From Sphingobium cyanobacteriorum (GTDB lineage: Bacteria; Pseudomonadota; Alphaproteobacteria; Sphingomonadales; Sphingomonadaceae): a stretch of DNA of 64,000 bases. The stretch lies in assembly GCF_030580935.1 (NCBI RefSeq), contig NZ_JAUQOM010000006.1:1-64000 (forward strand), given 5' to 3'. Below, in pieces: positions 1 through 8,577 of this stretch (position 1 is the stretch's first letter; every line of letters begins with the position of its first letter). The position numbers and the translations under genes are program-made. A model generated the notes under the pieces. It was given only the letters and a program-made list of their open reading frames with translations. It had not been told where the DNA came from and did not search any database.

Positions 1-2
1 CG

Positions 3-21
3 CCCGCAAGGCGGGTTTTTT
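3..21 (+). terminator. rho-independent terminator of an upstream gene
   Basis: A CCCGC/GCGGG stem with an AAG loop is followed by six T on the + strand. The gene it would end lies left of the window. The T-run is on the + strand only, so it does not serve the leftward RTX gene. Confidence 0.6.
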
Positions 22-151
22 GCGCTCCACCGCAAACAAAAACATCACGGCAAAAAAAGCCCCGACGCAAACGCAACAGGGATTTGCTCCAGGCCCCGCC
101 AAACAACACCCCCTCGATACAGGAACGTCCCGCTTTCTTCATGCCGCCGTC

Positions 152-185
152 AAAAAGAGGGCAGGAAAATCCCCTGCCCAAAAAG
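152..185 (-). terminator. terminator after the RTX gene
   Basis: An inverted repeat GGGCAGG (159-165) / CCTGCCC (173-179) lies a few bases past the RTX stop codon. Read on the - strand it is followed by a T-run (complement of A152-156). A short A-run on the other side could let it work in both directions. Confidence 0.7.
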
Positions 186-188
186 GCA

Positions 189-2309
189 TTACAGCAGCAG
201 ATCCGTCACCATGACCGGCGCGGCGCTGATCATGTCCACCGCAACCTCCACTGTGGACATGATGCTGTCCAGATTGACCTGTACCTGATAGCTCGACCCT
301 GTCTGGACAATGCGCGCCTGGCCAATGCCGGTAAAAGCCCCGCTCACAAACGATAAAAGCTGATCACCCGCCTCGTCAGATGGGTCGATGCGGCGCAGGT
401 CGAGCCTGTCGCCTTCGCTCGATGAAAAATCCAAAATCCGGTCGATCTGCGATCCGCCACTGTCCCCGGTCCGTACCAAAAAGCGATCCGCCCCCGCGCC
501 GCCGCGTATTATATCCAGGCCGGCGCCCCCAATCAGGACATCTCTTCCCGCGCCGCCACTCAGGCTGTCATTGCCGCTGTCGCCATAGACATGGTCATTG
601 CCCTTGCCACCGAACACAGTGTCGGCATTGCCGGTGCCTTCGGCCAGGACGGGATCGGACGCACTGTTGAACAGGAAGTCCGCAACGGTAAGATCGGCGA
701 CCAGCTTGTCCTGGACGATGATCGTTTCGGATCGTCCCGCCCAGGTGAAGGCGATATGCACATCATTGCCCGACTGGCGCATGAAAGGCGCGAGTTGAGC
801 CATATCCGCGATATTGAGCGTCCGCAGGTCGATCCGGTCGCCAGCAGTGAAATCAACGATCAAGTCCGTACCGAAACCCCGGTCGGTATAGAGGAAACGG
901 TCATTACCCTCGCCGCCGCGCATTATGTCGCTGCCTTCACCGCCAACCAGCAAGTCGTCCCCGGCGCCGGCGGACAGGCTGTCGTCGCCCGCATAGCCAT
1001 AGAGCATATCCGGTCCGAGACTGCCGAACAGGCTATCGTCATTGCTGGTCCCGTCCACTCCACCGCCAATGATGTCGTTGTTGAAGAGGAAGTTGCCGGC
1101 GGTCAGGTTCGCCAACTGGACGCCCGCAATGGTGATCCGTTCGGCGCGTCCCGCCCATTCCAGGTTGATCTCCACATTGGACCCGGCCTGGCGCATGAAT
1201 GGCGCAAGCTGGCTCAGTTCGCCGATGTTCAGACCGCGCAGGTCGATCCGGTCGCCGCTGGTGTAATCGGCGATCGTGTCGAGGCCGAAGCCGCGCGCCG
1301 CATAGACGAAGCGATCGTTCCCGGCGCCGCCGCGCAACATGTCATTCCCTTCGCCGCCAACCAGCACATCGCTGCCCGCGCCGCCGTTCAGCGCATCGCT
1401 GCCGCTCCCCCCGGTCAATTCATCATCGCCACTGCCGCCGAACAGCGTGTCATCGTTGCTCGTGCCGATGGCGCGCACCCTTTCCAGCGAGGTGTTGAAC
1501 AGAAAGCCTGATGTGGTGATATCTGCCATCTGGCTGTCCGCGATGATGATGCGCTCGGTGCGACCACCCCAGATGAGGGTGATCTCTACATTGGCGCCTG
1601 CCTGCGCCATGAAGGGGGCGAGCTGCGAGATGTCCGCAACGTTCAGGCCGCGCAGGTCGATCCGGTCGCCGCTGGTGTAATCGGCGATGGTATCGATGCC
1701 GAATCCCCGCGTCGAAAAGATAAAGCGATCGCTGCCGGTCCCGCCTCGCAGCATGTCATTGCCTTCGCCGCCGATCAGCGCGTCGATCCCCGCTCCGCCG
1801 ACCAGGCTGTCATCGCCGCCGGACCCGGACAGAATGTCATTGCCATTGCCGCCGAACAAGGTGTCGGCATTACTGGTCCCCAGGACCGACAAGGGATCGG
1901 TGTCGCTGTTGAGCAACAGGGTGGACGCCGTGATGTCGGCAATCTGTGTGTTTGACAGGATGATGCGCTCGGTCCGGCCTCCCCACAGGAAGTCGATCTG
2001 CACGTCGTTGCCTACCTGGCGCATGAATGGTGACAGTTGCGTGATGCTGCCGATATGGAATGCCCGCAAATCCAGCCGGTCGCCGGTGGCGAAATCGGCG
2101 ATGGTATCAATGCCGAAGCCGCGATCATCGAACAGGAAGCGGTCGTTTCCGGCTCCGCCATGCAATATATCGTCGCCTGCGCCCCCCGTCAGGGCATCAT
2201 TGCCGTCCAGACCAAAAATGATATCATTCCCGGCAAGGCCCAAAATGGTGTCGACGCCTGCCGTTCCATTTATGGTTTCGGAACTACTGGTGCCCTTGAT
2301 GACTGCCAT
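189..2309 (-). CDS. RTX calcium-binding protein with 138-residue modules
   Basis: Predicted secreted protein of about 706 residues made of hemolysin-type Ca-binding nonapeptides (GGxGxDxLx, as in GGAGDDILHGGAGNDRF). Five nonapeptide blocks alternate with a conserved strand-rich segment (RGFGxDTIADxxxGDRIDLR, then QLAPFMRQ and W.GR.ERI). The RGFG segments of the first four modules recur at exactly 414 bp (near 2101, 1687, 1273 and 859), while the fifth module diverges. There is no Sec signal, and the hydrophobic C-terminus ending DLLL fits an uncleaved type I secretion signal. The start at 2309 (MAVIKGT) follows AAGGACAGG at good spacing; a start 9 codons upstream lacks such a site. No transporter is adjacent. 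The nearest type I system is about 50 kb away in this window. The function (adhesin, matrix protein or enzyme scaffold) cannot be read from the sequence; no catalytic domain is visible. Confidence 0.9.
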   Translation of the reverse strand: MAVIKGTSSSETINGTAGVDTILGLAGNDIIFGLDGNDALTGGAGDDILHGGAGNDRFLFDDRGFGIDTIADFATGDRLDLRAFHIGSITQLSPFMRQVGNDVQIDFLWGGRTERIILSNTQIADITASTLLLNSDTDPLSVLGTSNADTLFGGNGNDILSGSGGDDSLVGGAGIDALIGGEGNDMLRGGTGSDRFIFSTRGFGIDTIADYTSGDRIDLRGLNVADISQLAPFMAQAGANVEITLIWGGRTERIIIADSQMADITTSGFLFNTSLERVRAIGTSNDDTLFGGSGDDELTGGSGSDALNGGAGSDVLVGGEGNDMLRGGAGNDRFVYAARGFGLDTIADYTSGDRIDLRGLNIGELSQLAPFMRQAGSNVEINLEWAGRAERITIAGVQLANLTAGNFLFNNDIIGGGVDGTSNDDSLFGSLGPDMLYGYAGDDSLSAGAGDDLLVGGEGSDIMRGGEGNDRFLYTDRGFGTDLIVDFTAGDRIDLRTLNIADMAQLAPFMRQSGNDVHIAFTWAGRSETIIVQDKLVADLTVADFLFNSASDPVLAEGTGNADTVFGGKGNDHVYGDSGNDSLSGGAGRDVLIGGAGLDIIRGGAGADRFLVRTGDSGGSQIDRILDFSSSEGDRLDLRRIDPSDEAGDQLLSFVSGAFTGIGQARIVQTGSSYQVQVNLDSIMSTVEVAVDMISAAPVMVTDLLL

Positions 2310-2561
2310 ATCACCTGTCCTTTCTGTCGATAGCATTGACGCAGGATAACCGAATCACTTTATTATCGAAAATTCATCTTGCTTCACAAGAATAGATATT
2401 GTTGCACTTATAATGCTATGCATCTGGTGCGGACTATTCCGGTGGCGGCGCGGTTAACCTTTGGGCAAGCGGCGGAAATATGAGCGACAAATCCGACATG
2501 TGCCGTTCACCGGCACGATGTTGGTGATTGCGCTGGTCGCCGGCGTCCCCATATTCACCCC

Positions 2562-4751
2562 ATGTCGATTCAGATCCGTACCACGCTCGATGAACCGGAA
2601 ACCGGCGCAGGTTTCGTGCCGCATCGCCCGGCGCGCCCCGAAAAGAGCGAGGGTGGGCGTCCTTTCACGCTGGTCAGCGATTATGAACCATCGGGGGACC
2701 AGCGCACCGCGATCCCCGAACTGGTGGAGCAGGCGCTGGCCGGGGAGCGCGACCAGGTGCTGCTGGGCGTCACCGGATCGGGCAAGACCTTCACCATGGC
2801 CAAGGTGATCGAGGCGTTGCAGCGCCCTGCGCTGATCCTGGCCCCCAACAAGATTCTGGCGGCGCAGCTCTATGGCGAGTTCAAGAGCTTCTTCCCCGAC
2901 AATGCGGTCGAATATTTCGTCAGCTATTACGACTATTACCAGCCCGAAGCCTATGTCGCGCGGTCGGACACCTATATCGAAAAGGAAAGCAGCGTAAACG
3001 AAAGCATCGATCGGATGCGCCATTCGGCCACCCGCGCGCTGCTGGAGCGGGACGATGTCATCATCGTGGCGTCCGTCTCATGCCTCTATGGCATCGGGTC
3101 GGTCGAAACCTATTCGGCCATGACCTTTGCGATGAAGAAGGGCGGGATAGAGGACCAGCGCGAGATCATCCGCAAGCTGGTCGCGCTCCAGTATAAGCGC
3201 AACGACGCGGGCTTTGCGCGCGGCAATTTCCGGGTGAAGGGCGACAATCTGGAAATTTTCCCGTCGCACTATGAAGATACCGCCTGGCGCGTGTCCTTCT
3301 TCGGCAACGAGATCGAGGAGATTGTCGAATTCGATCCGCTGTCGGGGCGCAAGGTCGCCAGCCTCGACTATGTGAAGGTCTTTCCCAACAGCCACCATGT
3401 CACCCCCGGCCCGACGCTGAAGCAGGCGATGGAGGCGATCCGTTTCGAGCTGGCCGAGCGGTTGAAGGAACTGGAGGCGGAGGGCAAGCTGCTGGAGGCG
3501 CAGCGGCTGGAGCAGCGCACCAATTTCGACCTGGAGATGATCGCGGCCACGGGATCATGCGCGGGGATCGAAAATTACAGCCGCTTCCTGACCGGCCGCC
3601 TGCCGGGCGAGCCGCCACCGACCCTGTTCGAATATCTGCCCGAAAATGCGCTGCTGTTCGTCGATGAAAGTCACCAGACCGTGCCGCAGATCGGCGCGAT
3701 GGCGCGCGGCGACCACCGGCGCAAGATCACGCTGGCCGAGTATGGCTTTCGCCTGCCAAGCTGCATCGACAACCGGCCGCTGCGCTTCAACGAATGGGAC
3801 GCGATGCGCCCGCAGACGGTCAGCGTGTCCGCGACGCCCGGCAAATGGGAAATGGAGCAGACTGGCGGCGTATTCTCCGAACAGGTGATCCGCCCCACCG
3901 GCCTCATTGACCCGCCGGTCGAGATCAAGCCGGTCGAGGACCAGGTCGATGACCTCATCAACGAATGTCGCAAGGTCGCGGCGCAGGGATACCGCACCCT
4001 TGTCACCACGCTGACCAAGCGGATGGCTGAGGATCTGACCGAATTCATGCATGAAGCGGGGATCAAGGTCCGCTACATGCACTCGGACGTGGAGACGCTC
4101 GAGCGGATCGAGCTGATCCGCGATTTGCGGCTGGGCGTCTATGACGTGCTGATCGGCATCAACCTGCTGCGGGAGGGGCTGGATATTCCCGAATGCGGCC
4201 TCGTCGCCATCCTCGACGCGGACAAGGAGGGTTTCCTGCGGTCCGAAACCTCGCTCATTCAGACCATCGGCCGCGCGGCGCGCAACGTCGATGGCCGGGT
4301 GATCCTCTATGCCGATCGGATCACCGGCTCGATGGAGCGGGCGCTCAACGAAACCGGGCGGCGGCGCAAGAAGCAGGAAGCCTATAATCTCGAACATGGC
4401 ATCACGCCGACCACGATCAAGCGCAACATCGGCGACATCATCGCCCATGTCGCCAGCAAGGATCAGGTGACGGTGGACACCGGGCTGGATGATCGCCCGC
4501 ACCTCGTCGGCCATAATCTGCGTGCCTATATCGAGGATCTGGAAAAGAAGATGCGCGCCGCCGCCGCCGACCTGGAGTTCGAGGAAGCCGGACGGATCAG
4601 GGACGAAATCCGCAAGCTGGAAGCGGAAGAACTGGGCCTGCCGGTCGATCAGCAGGTCGCCGCGCCGCGCGGGCGCGCGACGGAGGGCAAGCCGGGGACG
4701 CGGAAGCTGCGATATGGCAAGGTGCAGAAGAAATTCGGCGGCAAGCGGTAG
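2562..4751 (+). CDS. uvrB: excinuclease ABC subunit UvrB
   Basis: DNA-damage recognition helicase of nucleotide excision repair, which loads on DNA with UvrA and recruits UvrC. The Walker A motif GVTGSGKT is at residues 69-76. The beta-hairpin region ([20 protein letters not shown]) that inserts between DNA strands is intact, as are a DESH Walker B motif and the C-terminal UVR motif (about 656-689) that contacts UvrC. At 729 residues it is longer than the E. coli protein because of an N-terminal extension of about 35 residues and a basic tail ending KKFGGKR. It is divergent from the RTX gene and converges on queG. The 252-bp space upstream holds an AT-rich stretch (2340-2430) with a TATAAT at 2409-2414 but no clear -35 box. 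Confidence 0.97.
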   Translation: MSIQIRTTLDEPETGAGFVPHRPARPEKSEGGRPFTLVSDYEPSGDQRTAIPELVEQALAGERDQVLLGVTGSGKTFTMAKVIEALQRPALILAPNKILAAQLYGEFKSFFPDNAVEYFVSYYDYYQPEAYVARSDTYIEKESSVNESIDRMRHSATRALLERDDVIIVASVSCLYGIGSVETYSAMTFAMKKGGIEDQREIIRKLVALQYKRNDAGFARGNFRVKGDNLEIFPSHYEDTAWRVSFFGNEIEEIVEFDPLSGRKVASLDYVKVFPNSHHVTPGPTLKQAMEAIRFELAERLKELEAEGKLLEAQRLEQRTNFDLEMIAATGSCAGIENYSRFLTGRLPGEPPPTLFEYLPENALLFVDESHQTVPQIGAMARGDHRRKITLAEYGFRLPSCIDNRPLRFNEWDAMRPQTVSVSATPGKWEMEQTGGVFSEQVIRPTGLIDPPVEIKPVEDQVDDLINECRKVAAQGYRTLVTTLTKRMAEDLTEFMHEAGIKVRYMHSDVETLERIELIRDLRLGVYDVLIGINLLREGLDIPECGLVAILDADKEGFLRSETSLIQTIGRAARNVDGRVILYADRITGSMERALNETGRRRKKQEAYNLEHGITPTTIKRNIGDIIAHVASKDQVTVDTGLDDRPHLVGHNLRAYIEDLEKKMRAAAADLEFEEAGRIRDEIRKLEAEELGLPVDQQVAAPRGRATEGKPGTRKLRYGKVQKKFGGKR

Positions 4752-4846
4752 AGGATGGCGCCACCGGCCTGTCCGGCGATCGTCATGATCGATGACCGCC
4801 CTTCATGCGATCATCCCCGTTTCCCGCCCATCGCGTGCCTGTCGCG

Positions 4847-5893
4847 TCAGTCCGACAGCCGCCCGATCGCCCAGGCGGCCGCTTCCGCCACCACAGGGTC
4901 CTCATCCGTCACCAGCGGCCTGAGCGGCCCCAGCAACCCCCTGTCGCCGCTGTTTCCCGCCGCGATCGCGGCGTTGCGGACCAGGCGGTTGCGGCCGATC
5001 CGCTTGATCGGGGAGCCGGAGAAAATCTCGCGGAACGCCGCGTCGTCCAGCGCCAGCAGGTCGCCGATTTCCGGCGCGGCCAGTTCGGCCCGGCCAAGGA
5101 ACGCCCGGTTCGCCGCGGCCGCATCGGCGAACTTGTTCCACGGGCAGACCGCCAGGCAATCGTCGCAGCCATAGACGCGGTTGCCGATTCCGGCGCGCAG
5201 AGCCTCCGGGATCGGCCCCTTATGTTCGATGGTGAGGTAGGAAATGCAACGGCGGGCATCCACGACATAGGGGGCGGGGAAGGCGTCGGTGGGGCAGGCG
5301 GCCATGCAGGCGCTGCAACTGCCGCAATGGTCGCGCTCCGGCGCATCGGGTTCCAGCGCCAGTTCGGTGTAGATCGCCCCCAGGAACAGCCAACTGCCAT
5401 GGTCGCGGCTGACGAGGTTGCTGTGCTTGCCCTGCCAGCCCAGCCCCGCGCCCTGCGCCAGCGGCTTTTCCATCACGGGCGCTGTATCCACGAATACTTT
5501 CAGCGCGCCGGGCTGTTGCTCCACCAGCCAGCGCGCGATCGCTTTCAGCGCCTTCTTGACGACATCATGATAATCCTTGCCCTGGGCATAAACCGAAAAG
5601 CGCGCCCGGTCCGGCACCTGCGCCAGCGCCAGCGGGTCGCGCCCCGGCGCATAGCTCATCCCCAGCATGATGACGCTGCGCACGTCGGGCCACAGGCCGC
5701 GCGGTGATCCGCGCTGCTCCGCGCGATCCGCCATCCACAGCATGTCGCCATGATGGCCCGCGTCCAGCCATTGGCGCAGCCGCGCGCCGGCCTGCGGCGC
5801 GGCGTCGGCGGGCGCGATGCGGCAGGCGGCAAAGCCCAGCCGCGCGGCCTCCGCCTTCAGCCGCTGTTCCAAGGTTTCGGTTTCCACAGGCAC
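4847..5893 (-). CDS. queG: epoxyqueuosine reductase QueG
   Basis: Cobalamin-dependent iron-sulfur enzyme that reduces epoxyqueuosine to queuosine in tRNA, the last step of that wobble modification. Two ferredoxin-type clusters are visible: C190-C193-C196-C200P ([12 protein letters not shown]) and C243-C246-C250P (CDDCLAVCP), with an extra C216. The N-terminal half carries the conserved GMSYAPG and AQGKDYHD stretches of the cobalamin/substrate region. The C-terminus (ITDEDP.V..AAAWAIG-like) resembles the HEAT-like end of QueG. The length of 348 residues is normal. It is divergent from the ABC transporter pair, with only about 20 bp between the two starts. Confidence 0.95.
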   Translation of the reverse strand: MPVETETLEQRLKAEAARLGFAACRIAPADAAPQAGARLRQWLDAGHHGDMLWMADRAEQRGSPRGLWPDVRSVIMLGMSYAPGRDPLALAQVPDRARFSVYAQGKDYHDVVKKALKAIARWLVEQQPGALKVFVDTAPVMEKPLAQGAGLGWQGKHSNLVSRDHGSWLFLGAIYTELALEPDAPERDHCGSCSACMAACPTDAFPAPYVVDARRCISYLTIEHKGPIPEALRAGIGNRVYGCDDCLAVCPWNKFADAAAANRAFLGRAELAAPEIGDLLALDDAAFREIFSGSPIKRIGRNRLVRNAAIAAGNSGDRGLLGPLRPLVTDEDPVVAEAAAWAIGRLSD

Positions 5894-5915
5894 GGGTCCA
5901 GACTATCAGGGCGGA

Positions 5916-6893
5916 ATGATCGGCGACACCCCGGCCCCAGCTTCCACCCCAGAGCCTCCCTATGCCGTCGAAGGCCATGGCCTTGTCAAGACATTCGGCA
6001 GCTTCCGCGCGGTCGACGGGATCGACATCGCGGTGCCCGCCGGCACAATCTACGGCATCCTTGGCCCCAATGGCGCGGGCAAGACGACCCTGCTGCGCAC
6101 CCTGCTGGGCATTGTCGACCCGGACGAGGGGCACCGGCTGCTGCTGGGCGCGGCCCGGCCTTTGCGCATGGCGCGGGAGGTCGGCTATCTGCCAGAGGAG
6201 CGGGGGCTATATCCCTCGATGAAGGCGTTCGAAGCGATCGCCTTCATGGGCGCGCTGCGCGGCCTGCCGCTGCATGTCGGGCGCGAACGGGCAAAGGCGA
6301 TGCTGGACGGGCATGGCATGGGCGCGGCGATCGACAAGCCGATCCGGCAATTGTCCAAGGGCATGGCCCAGACCGTTCAGCTATTTGGCACCATCGTCCA
6401 CGAACCGCGCCTGATCGTGCTGGACGAGCCTTTTTCCGGCCTCGACGCGATCAACCAGGAAAAATTGGAGGCGTTGATCCGCGATCAGGCGCGGCGGGGC
6501 GTCACCATCCTCTTTTCCACCCATGTCATCGCGCATGCCGAGCGCCTGTGTGAACGGATCGCCATCGTCGCACAGGGGCGGATTCGGTTTGAGGGCACGC
6601 CGGGGGCCGCGCGCGACCGGCTGCGCGCGCGGGTCCGGCTGCGCACCCGCGCCGGGGACGGGGCGTGGCGCCAGGTGCTGCCCGCCGACACGGTGCAGGA
6701 CGATGGCATATGGCATTTCGCTCTGCCTGACGCAGGGATCGAGCCGTTGCTGCGCGCCCTGATCGACGGGCAGGCGGGGATCGAGAGCCTGTCGATCGAA
6801 CGGCCCGGCCTGCACGACGCCTTTGTCGCCATCGCCGGTGCGGCCGCGGCGAAAGCGATGCAGGAACAGGGCGAGGAGGCGGAAGAGGCATGA
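5916..6893 (+). CDS. ABC-2 exporter ATP-binding protein (NatA-like)
   Basis: Cytoplasmic ATPase of an ABC-2 type exporter, 325 residues. Walker A is GPNGAGKTT, Walker B is LIVLDEPFSGLD, and the signature region reads QLSKGMAQTVQL, a variant of LSGGQ seen in this subfamily. The C-terminal roughly 80 residues match the DUF4162-type tail of NatA/YhaQ proteins. I chose the ATG at 5916 (MIGDTPAP) because AGGGCGG lies just upstream and the next in-frame ATG lies inside queG. It overlaps the permease gene by 4 bp (ATGA), so the two are translationally coupled. The substrate is unknown; NatAB homologues have been linked to sodium or toxic-compound export. Confidence 0.9.
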   Translation: MIGDTPAPASTPEPPYAVEGHGLVKTFGSFRAVDGIDIAVPAGTIYGILGPNGAGKTTLLRTLLGIVDPDEGHRLLLGAARPLRMAREVGYLPEERGLYPSMKAFEAIAFMGALRGLPLHVGRERAKAMLDGHGMGAAIDKPIRQLSKGMAQTVQLFGTIVHEPRLIVLDEPFSGLDAINQEKLEALIRDQARRGVTILFSTHVIAHAERLCERIAIVAQGRIRFEGTPGAARDRLRARVRLRTRAGDGAWRQVLPADTVQDDGIWHFALPDAGIEPLLRALIDGQAGIESLSIERPGLHDAFVAIAGAAAAKAMQEQGEEAEEA

Positions 6894-8080
6894 TGCAATT
6901 GTGGCGCGCCGCCTTCGTCATCGCCCGGCGGGATTTTACCGCCGTGGTGCTGTCGCGCACCTTCATCCTCTTCCTGCTGGGGCCGCTGCTGCCGATCCTG
7001 ATCGGCTTTGCCTTTGGCGGGCTGGGCGACAGGATTTCCAGCACGGATCTGCGCCCGGTCGTGGGCATCGCGATGGCGCCGCAGGACCGGGCTGCGATCG
7101 ATCGCGCGCATGGCCGGCTGACCCGGCGCATGGGCGACCAGAGCCTGCCGCGCATCCGGGCCGTGCCCATGACGCCCGCCCCGCGCGTGCAGCTTGCGCG
7201 CCCTGAGTCCGAAGTGGTGGCGATCCTGAGCGGATCGCCCGCCCGTCCGGTGCTGACCGGCAAGCCGCAGGACCTGGACAAGTTGCAGGGCGACCTCAGC
7301 CTGCTGTCCACCGCCGCGCTGGCCGAACGCAGCTTGCAGTTCGTGCCTGTCGAGCGGCAGGAAGTGACCACCAGCCTGGGCGCGCAGGCGCAGGGACGGC
7401 TGATCATCGGCCGCATCGCGCAGGTGGTGATGTTTTTCCTGACGATCCTGCTGGCGGGCATGATCCTGTCCAATCTGGTCGAAGAAAAAACCAACAAGAT
7501 CATAGAGATACTGGCCGCCGCCGTGTCGATCGATGCGATTTTCCTGGGCAAGCTGATGGCGATGCTGGCGATGAGCTTCGTCGGCATCGCCTTCTGGGGC
7601 GGCACCGCCTTCGCCATCTTCGCGGCGCTGGGCGGCGATGCGACCGGCCTGCCGGTGCCGGCGGTGGGCTGGCCGATCTTCCTGGCGCTGGCGGTGCTCT
7701 ATTTCGCGATGGCCTATACGCTGCTCGGCTCGCTGTTCCTGGGGATCGGCGCGCAGGCGGCGACGGTGCGCGAAGTGCAGACGCTCAACATGCCGATCAC
7801 CATGGGGCAGATGCTGATCTTCTTCTTCGCCAGCTATGCGGTCGACCATATGGGCTCCCCGGCGGAGGTCGCGGCCTGCATCTTCCCGTTCAGTTCGCCC
7901 TTCGCGATGATCGCGCGGGCGGCGCAGGACGCGACGCTGTGGCCGCATCTGGTGGCGCTGGTCTGGCAGGGGGCGTTCGTGGCGCTCATCATCCGGGTCG
8001 GCGTGCTGCTGTTCCGCCGCCATGTGATGCAGTCGGGCGGGCGCTGGTGGAAAAATCTGTTCAGGCCGGCGACAGGCTGA
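6890..8080 (+). CDS. ABC-2 exporter permease (NatB/YhaP-like)
   Basis: Membrane subunit of the exporter, partner of the ATPase with which it overlaps by 4 bp. One hydrophobic segment is near the N-terminus (FILFLLGPLLPILIGFAF), then comes a periplasmic loop of about 140 residues, then five or so segments from about residue 180 on. The cytoplasmic motif NLVEEKTNKIIEIL after the second segment is typical of ABC-2 permeases of the NatB/YhaP type. At 396 residues it is a normal length. The msrB gene starts about 20 bp later, so the three may be co-transcribed. Confidence 0.88.
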   Translation: MMQLWRAAFVIARRDFTAVVLSRTFILFLLGPLLPILIGFAFGGLGDRISSTDLRPVVGIAMAPQDRAAIDRAHGRLTRRMGDQSLPRIRAVPMTPAPRVQLARPESEVVAILSGSPARPVLTGKPQDLDKLQGDLSLLSTAALAERSLQFVPVERQEVTTSLGAQAQGRLIIGRIAQVVMFFLTILLAGMILSNLVEEKTNKIIEILAAAVSIDAIFLGKLMAMLAMSFVGIAFWGGTAFAIFAALGGDATGLPVPAVGWPIFLALAVLYFAMAYTLLGSLFLGIGAQAATVREVQTLNMPITMGQMLIFFFASYAVDHMGSPAEVAACIFPFSSPFAMIARAAQDATLWPHLVALVWQGAFVALIIRVGVLLFRRHVMQSGGRWWKNLFRPATG

Positions 8081-8100
8081 CACCGTTAGGGGAGACAGGC

Positions 8101-8577
8101 ATGAACCGACGGCATTTCCTGGGTGGCGTCGCGACCGGCATCGGCGCGCTCGCCTTGTGGCAATTGCTTCCCGCAGAGGCGGAGGCGGCCTATCCCTACA
8201 CGCTGAGCGATGCCGAATGGCGCAAGCGGCTGTCGCCCTGGGCCTATAAGGTGCTGCGCCGGCAGGCGACCGAATATCCCGGCAGCAGCCCGCTCAACAA
8301 GGAACATCGCGCCGGCATCTTTGCCTGTGCCGGCTGCGGCCAGAAACTGTTCAGTTCGAAAAGCAAGTTCGACAGCGGCACCGGCTGGCCCAGCTTCTGG
8401 GTGCCGCTGCCCCGCGCGGTGGGCGAAAGCCGCGATACCGGCTTGGGCTATGTCCGCACCGAAATCCATTGCGCGCGCTGCGGCGGGCATCTGGGCCATG
8501 TGTTCGATGACGGGCCAAAGCCTACGGGCAAGCGCTATTGCATGAACGGCGTGGCGCTCAGCTTCACTCCGGCCTGA
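8101..8577 (+). CDS. msrB: Tat-exported methionine-R-sulfoxide reductase B
   Basis: Reduces the R-epimer of methionine sulfoxide in oxidised proteins. The 158-residue protein begins MNRRHFLGG, a twin-arginine signal followed by a hydrophobic stretch and AEAEAA, so a periplasmic location is predicted. The zinc-binding pairs C76/C79 (CAGC) and C124/C127 (CARC) are present, with GTGWPSFW and the catalytic Cys in RYCMNG (C147). The start is fixed by GGGGAGACAGGC just before ATG 8101. The final codons overlap the convergent downstream gene by 14 bp, within an 18-bp tandem duplication. Confidence 0.95.
   Translation: MNRRHFLGGVATGIGALALWQLLPAEAEAAYPYTLSDAEWRKRLSPWAYKVLRRQATEYPGSSPLNKEHRAGIFACAGCGQKLFSSKSKFDSGTGWPSFWVPLPRAVGESRDTGLGYVRTEIHCARCGGHLGHVFDDGPKPTGKRYCMNGVALSFTPA

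Noticed and set aside
591..1511. 306-codon + strand frame across the RTX gene
   Set aside because: It is antisense to the nonapeptide repeats and inherits their period; the - strand has the calcium-binding motifs and a good ribosome-binding site.
2386..2414. sigma-70 promoter for uvrB at TATAAT 2409-2414
   Set aside because: The -10 box is perfect, but no acceptable -35 lies at 16-18 bp; the region is equally likely to serve the divergent RTX gene.
4752..4846. Terminator between convergent uvrB and queG
   Set aside because: Only a weak GTCAT/ATGAC hairpin near 4781-4797 is present, without a T-run; not enough to call.
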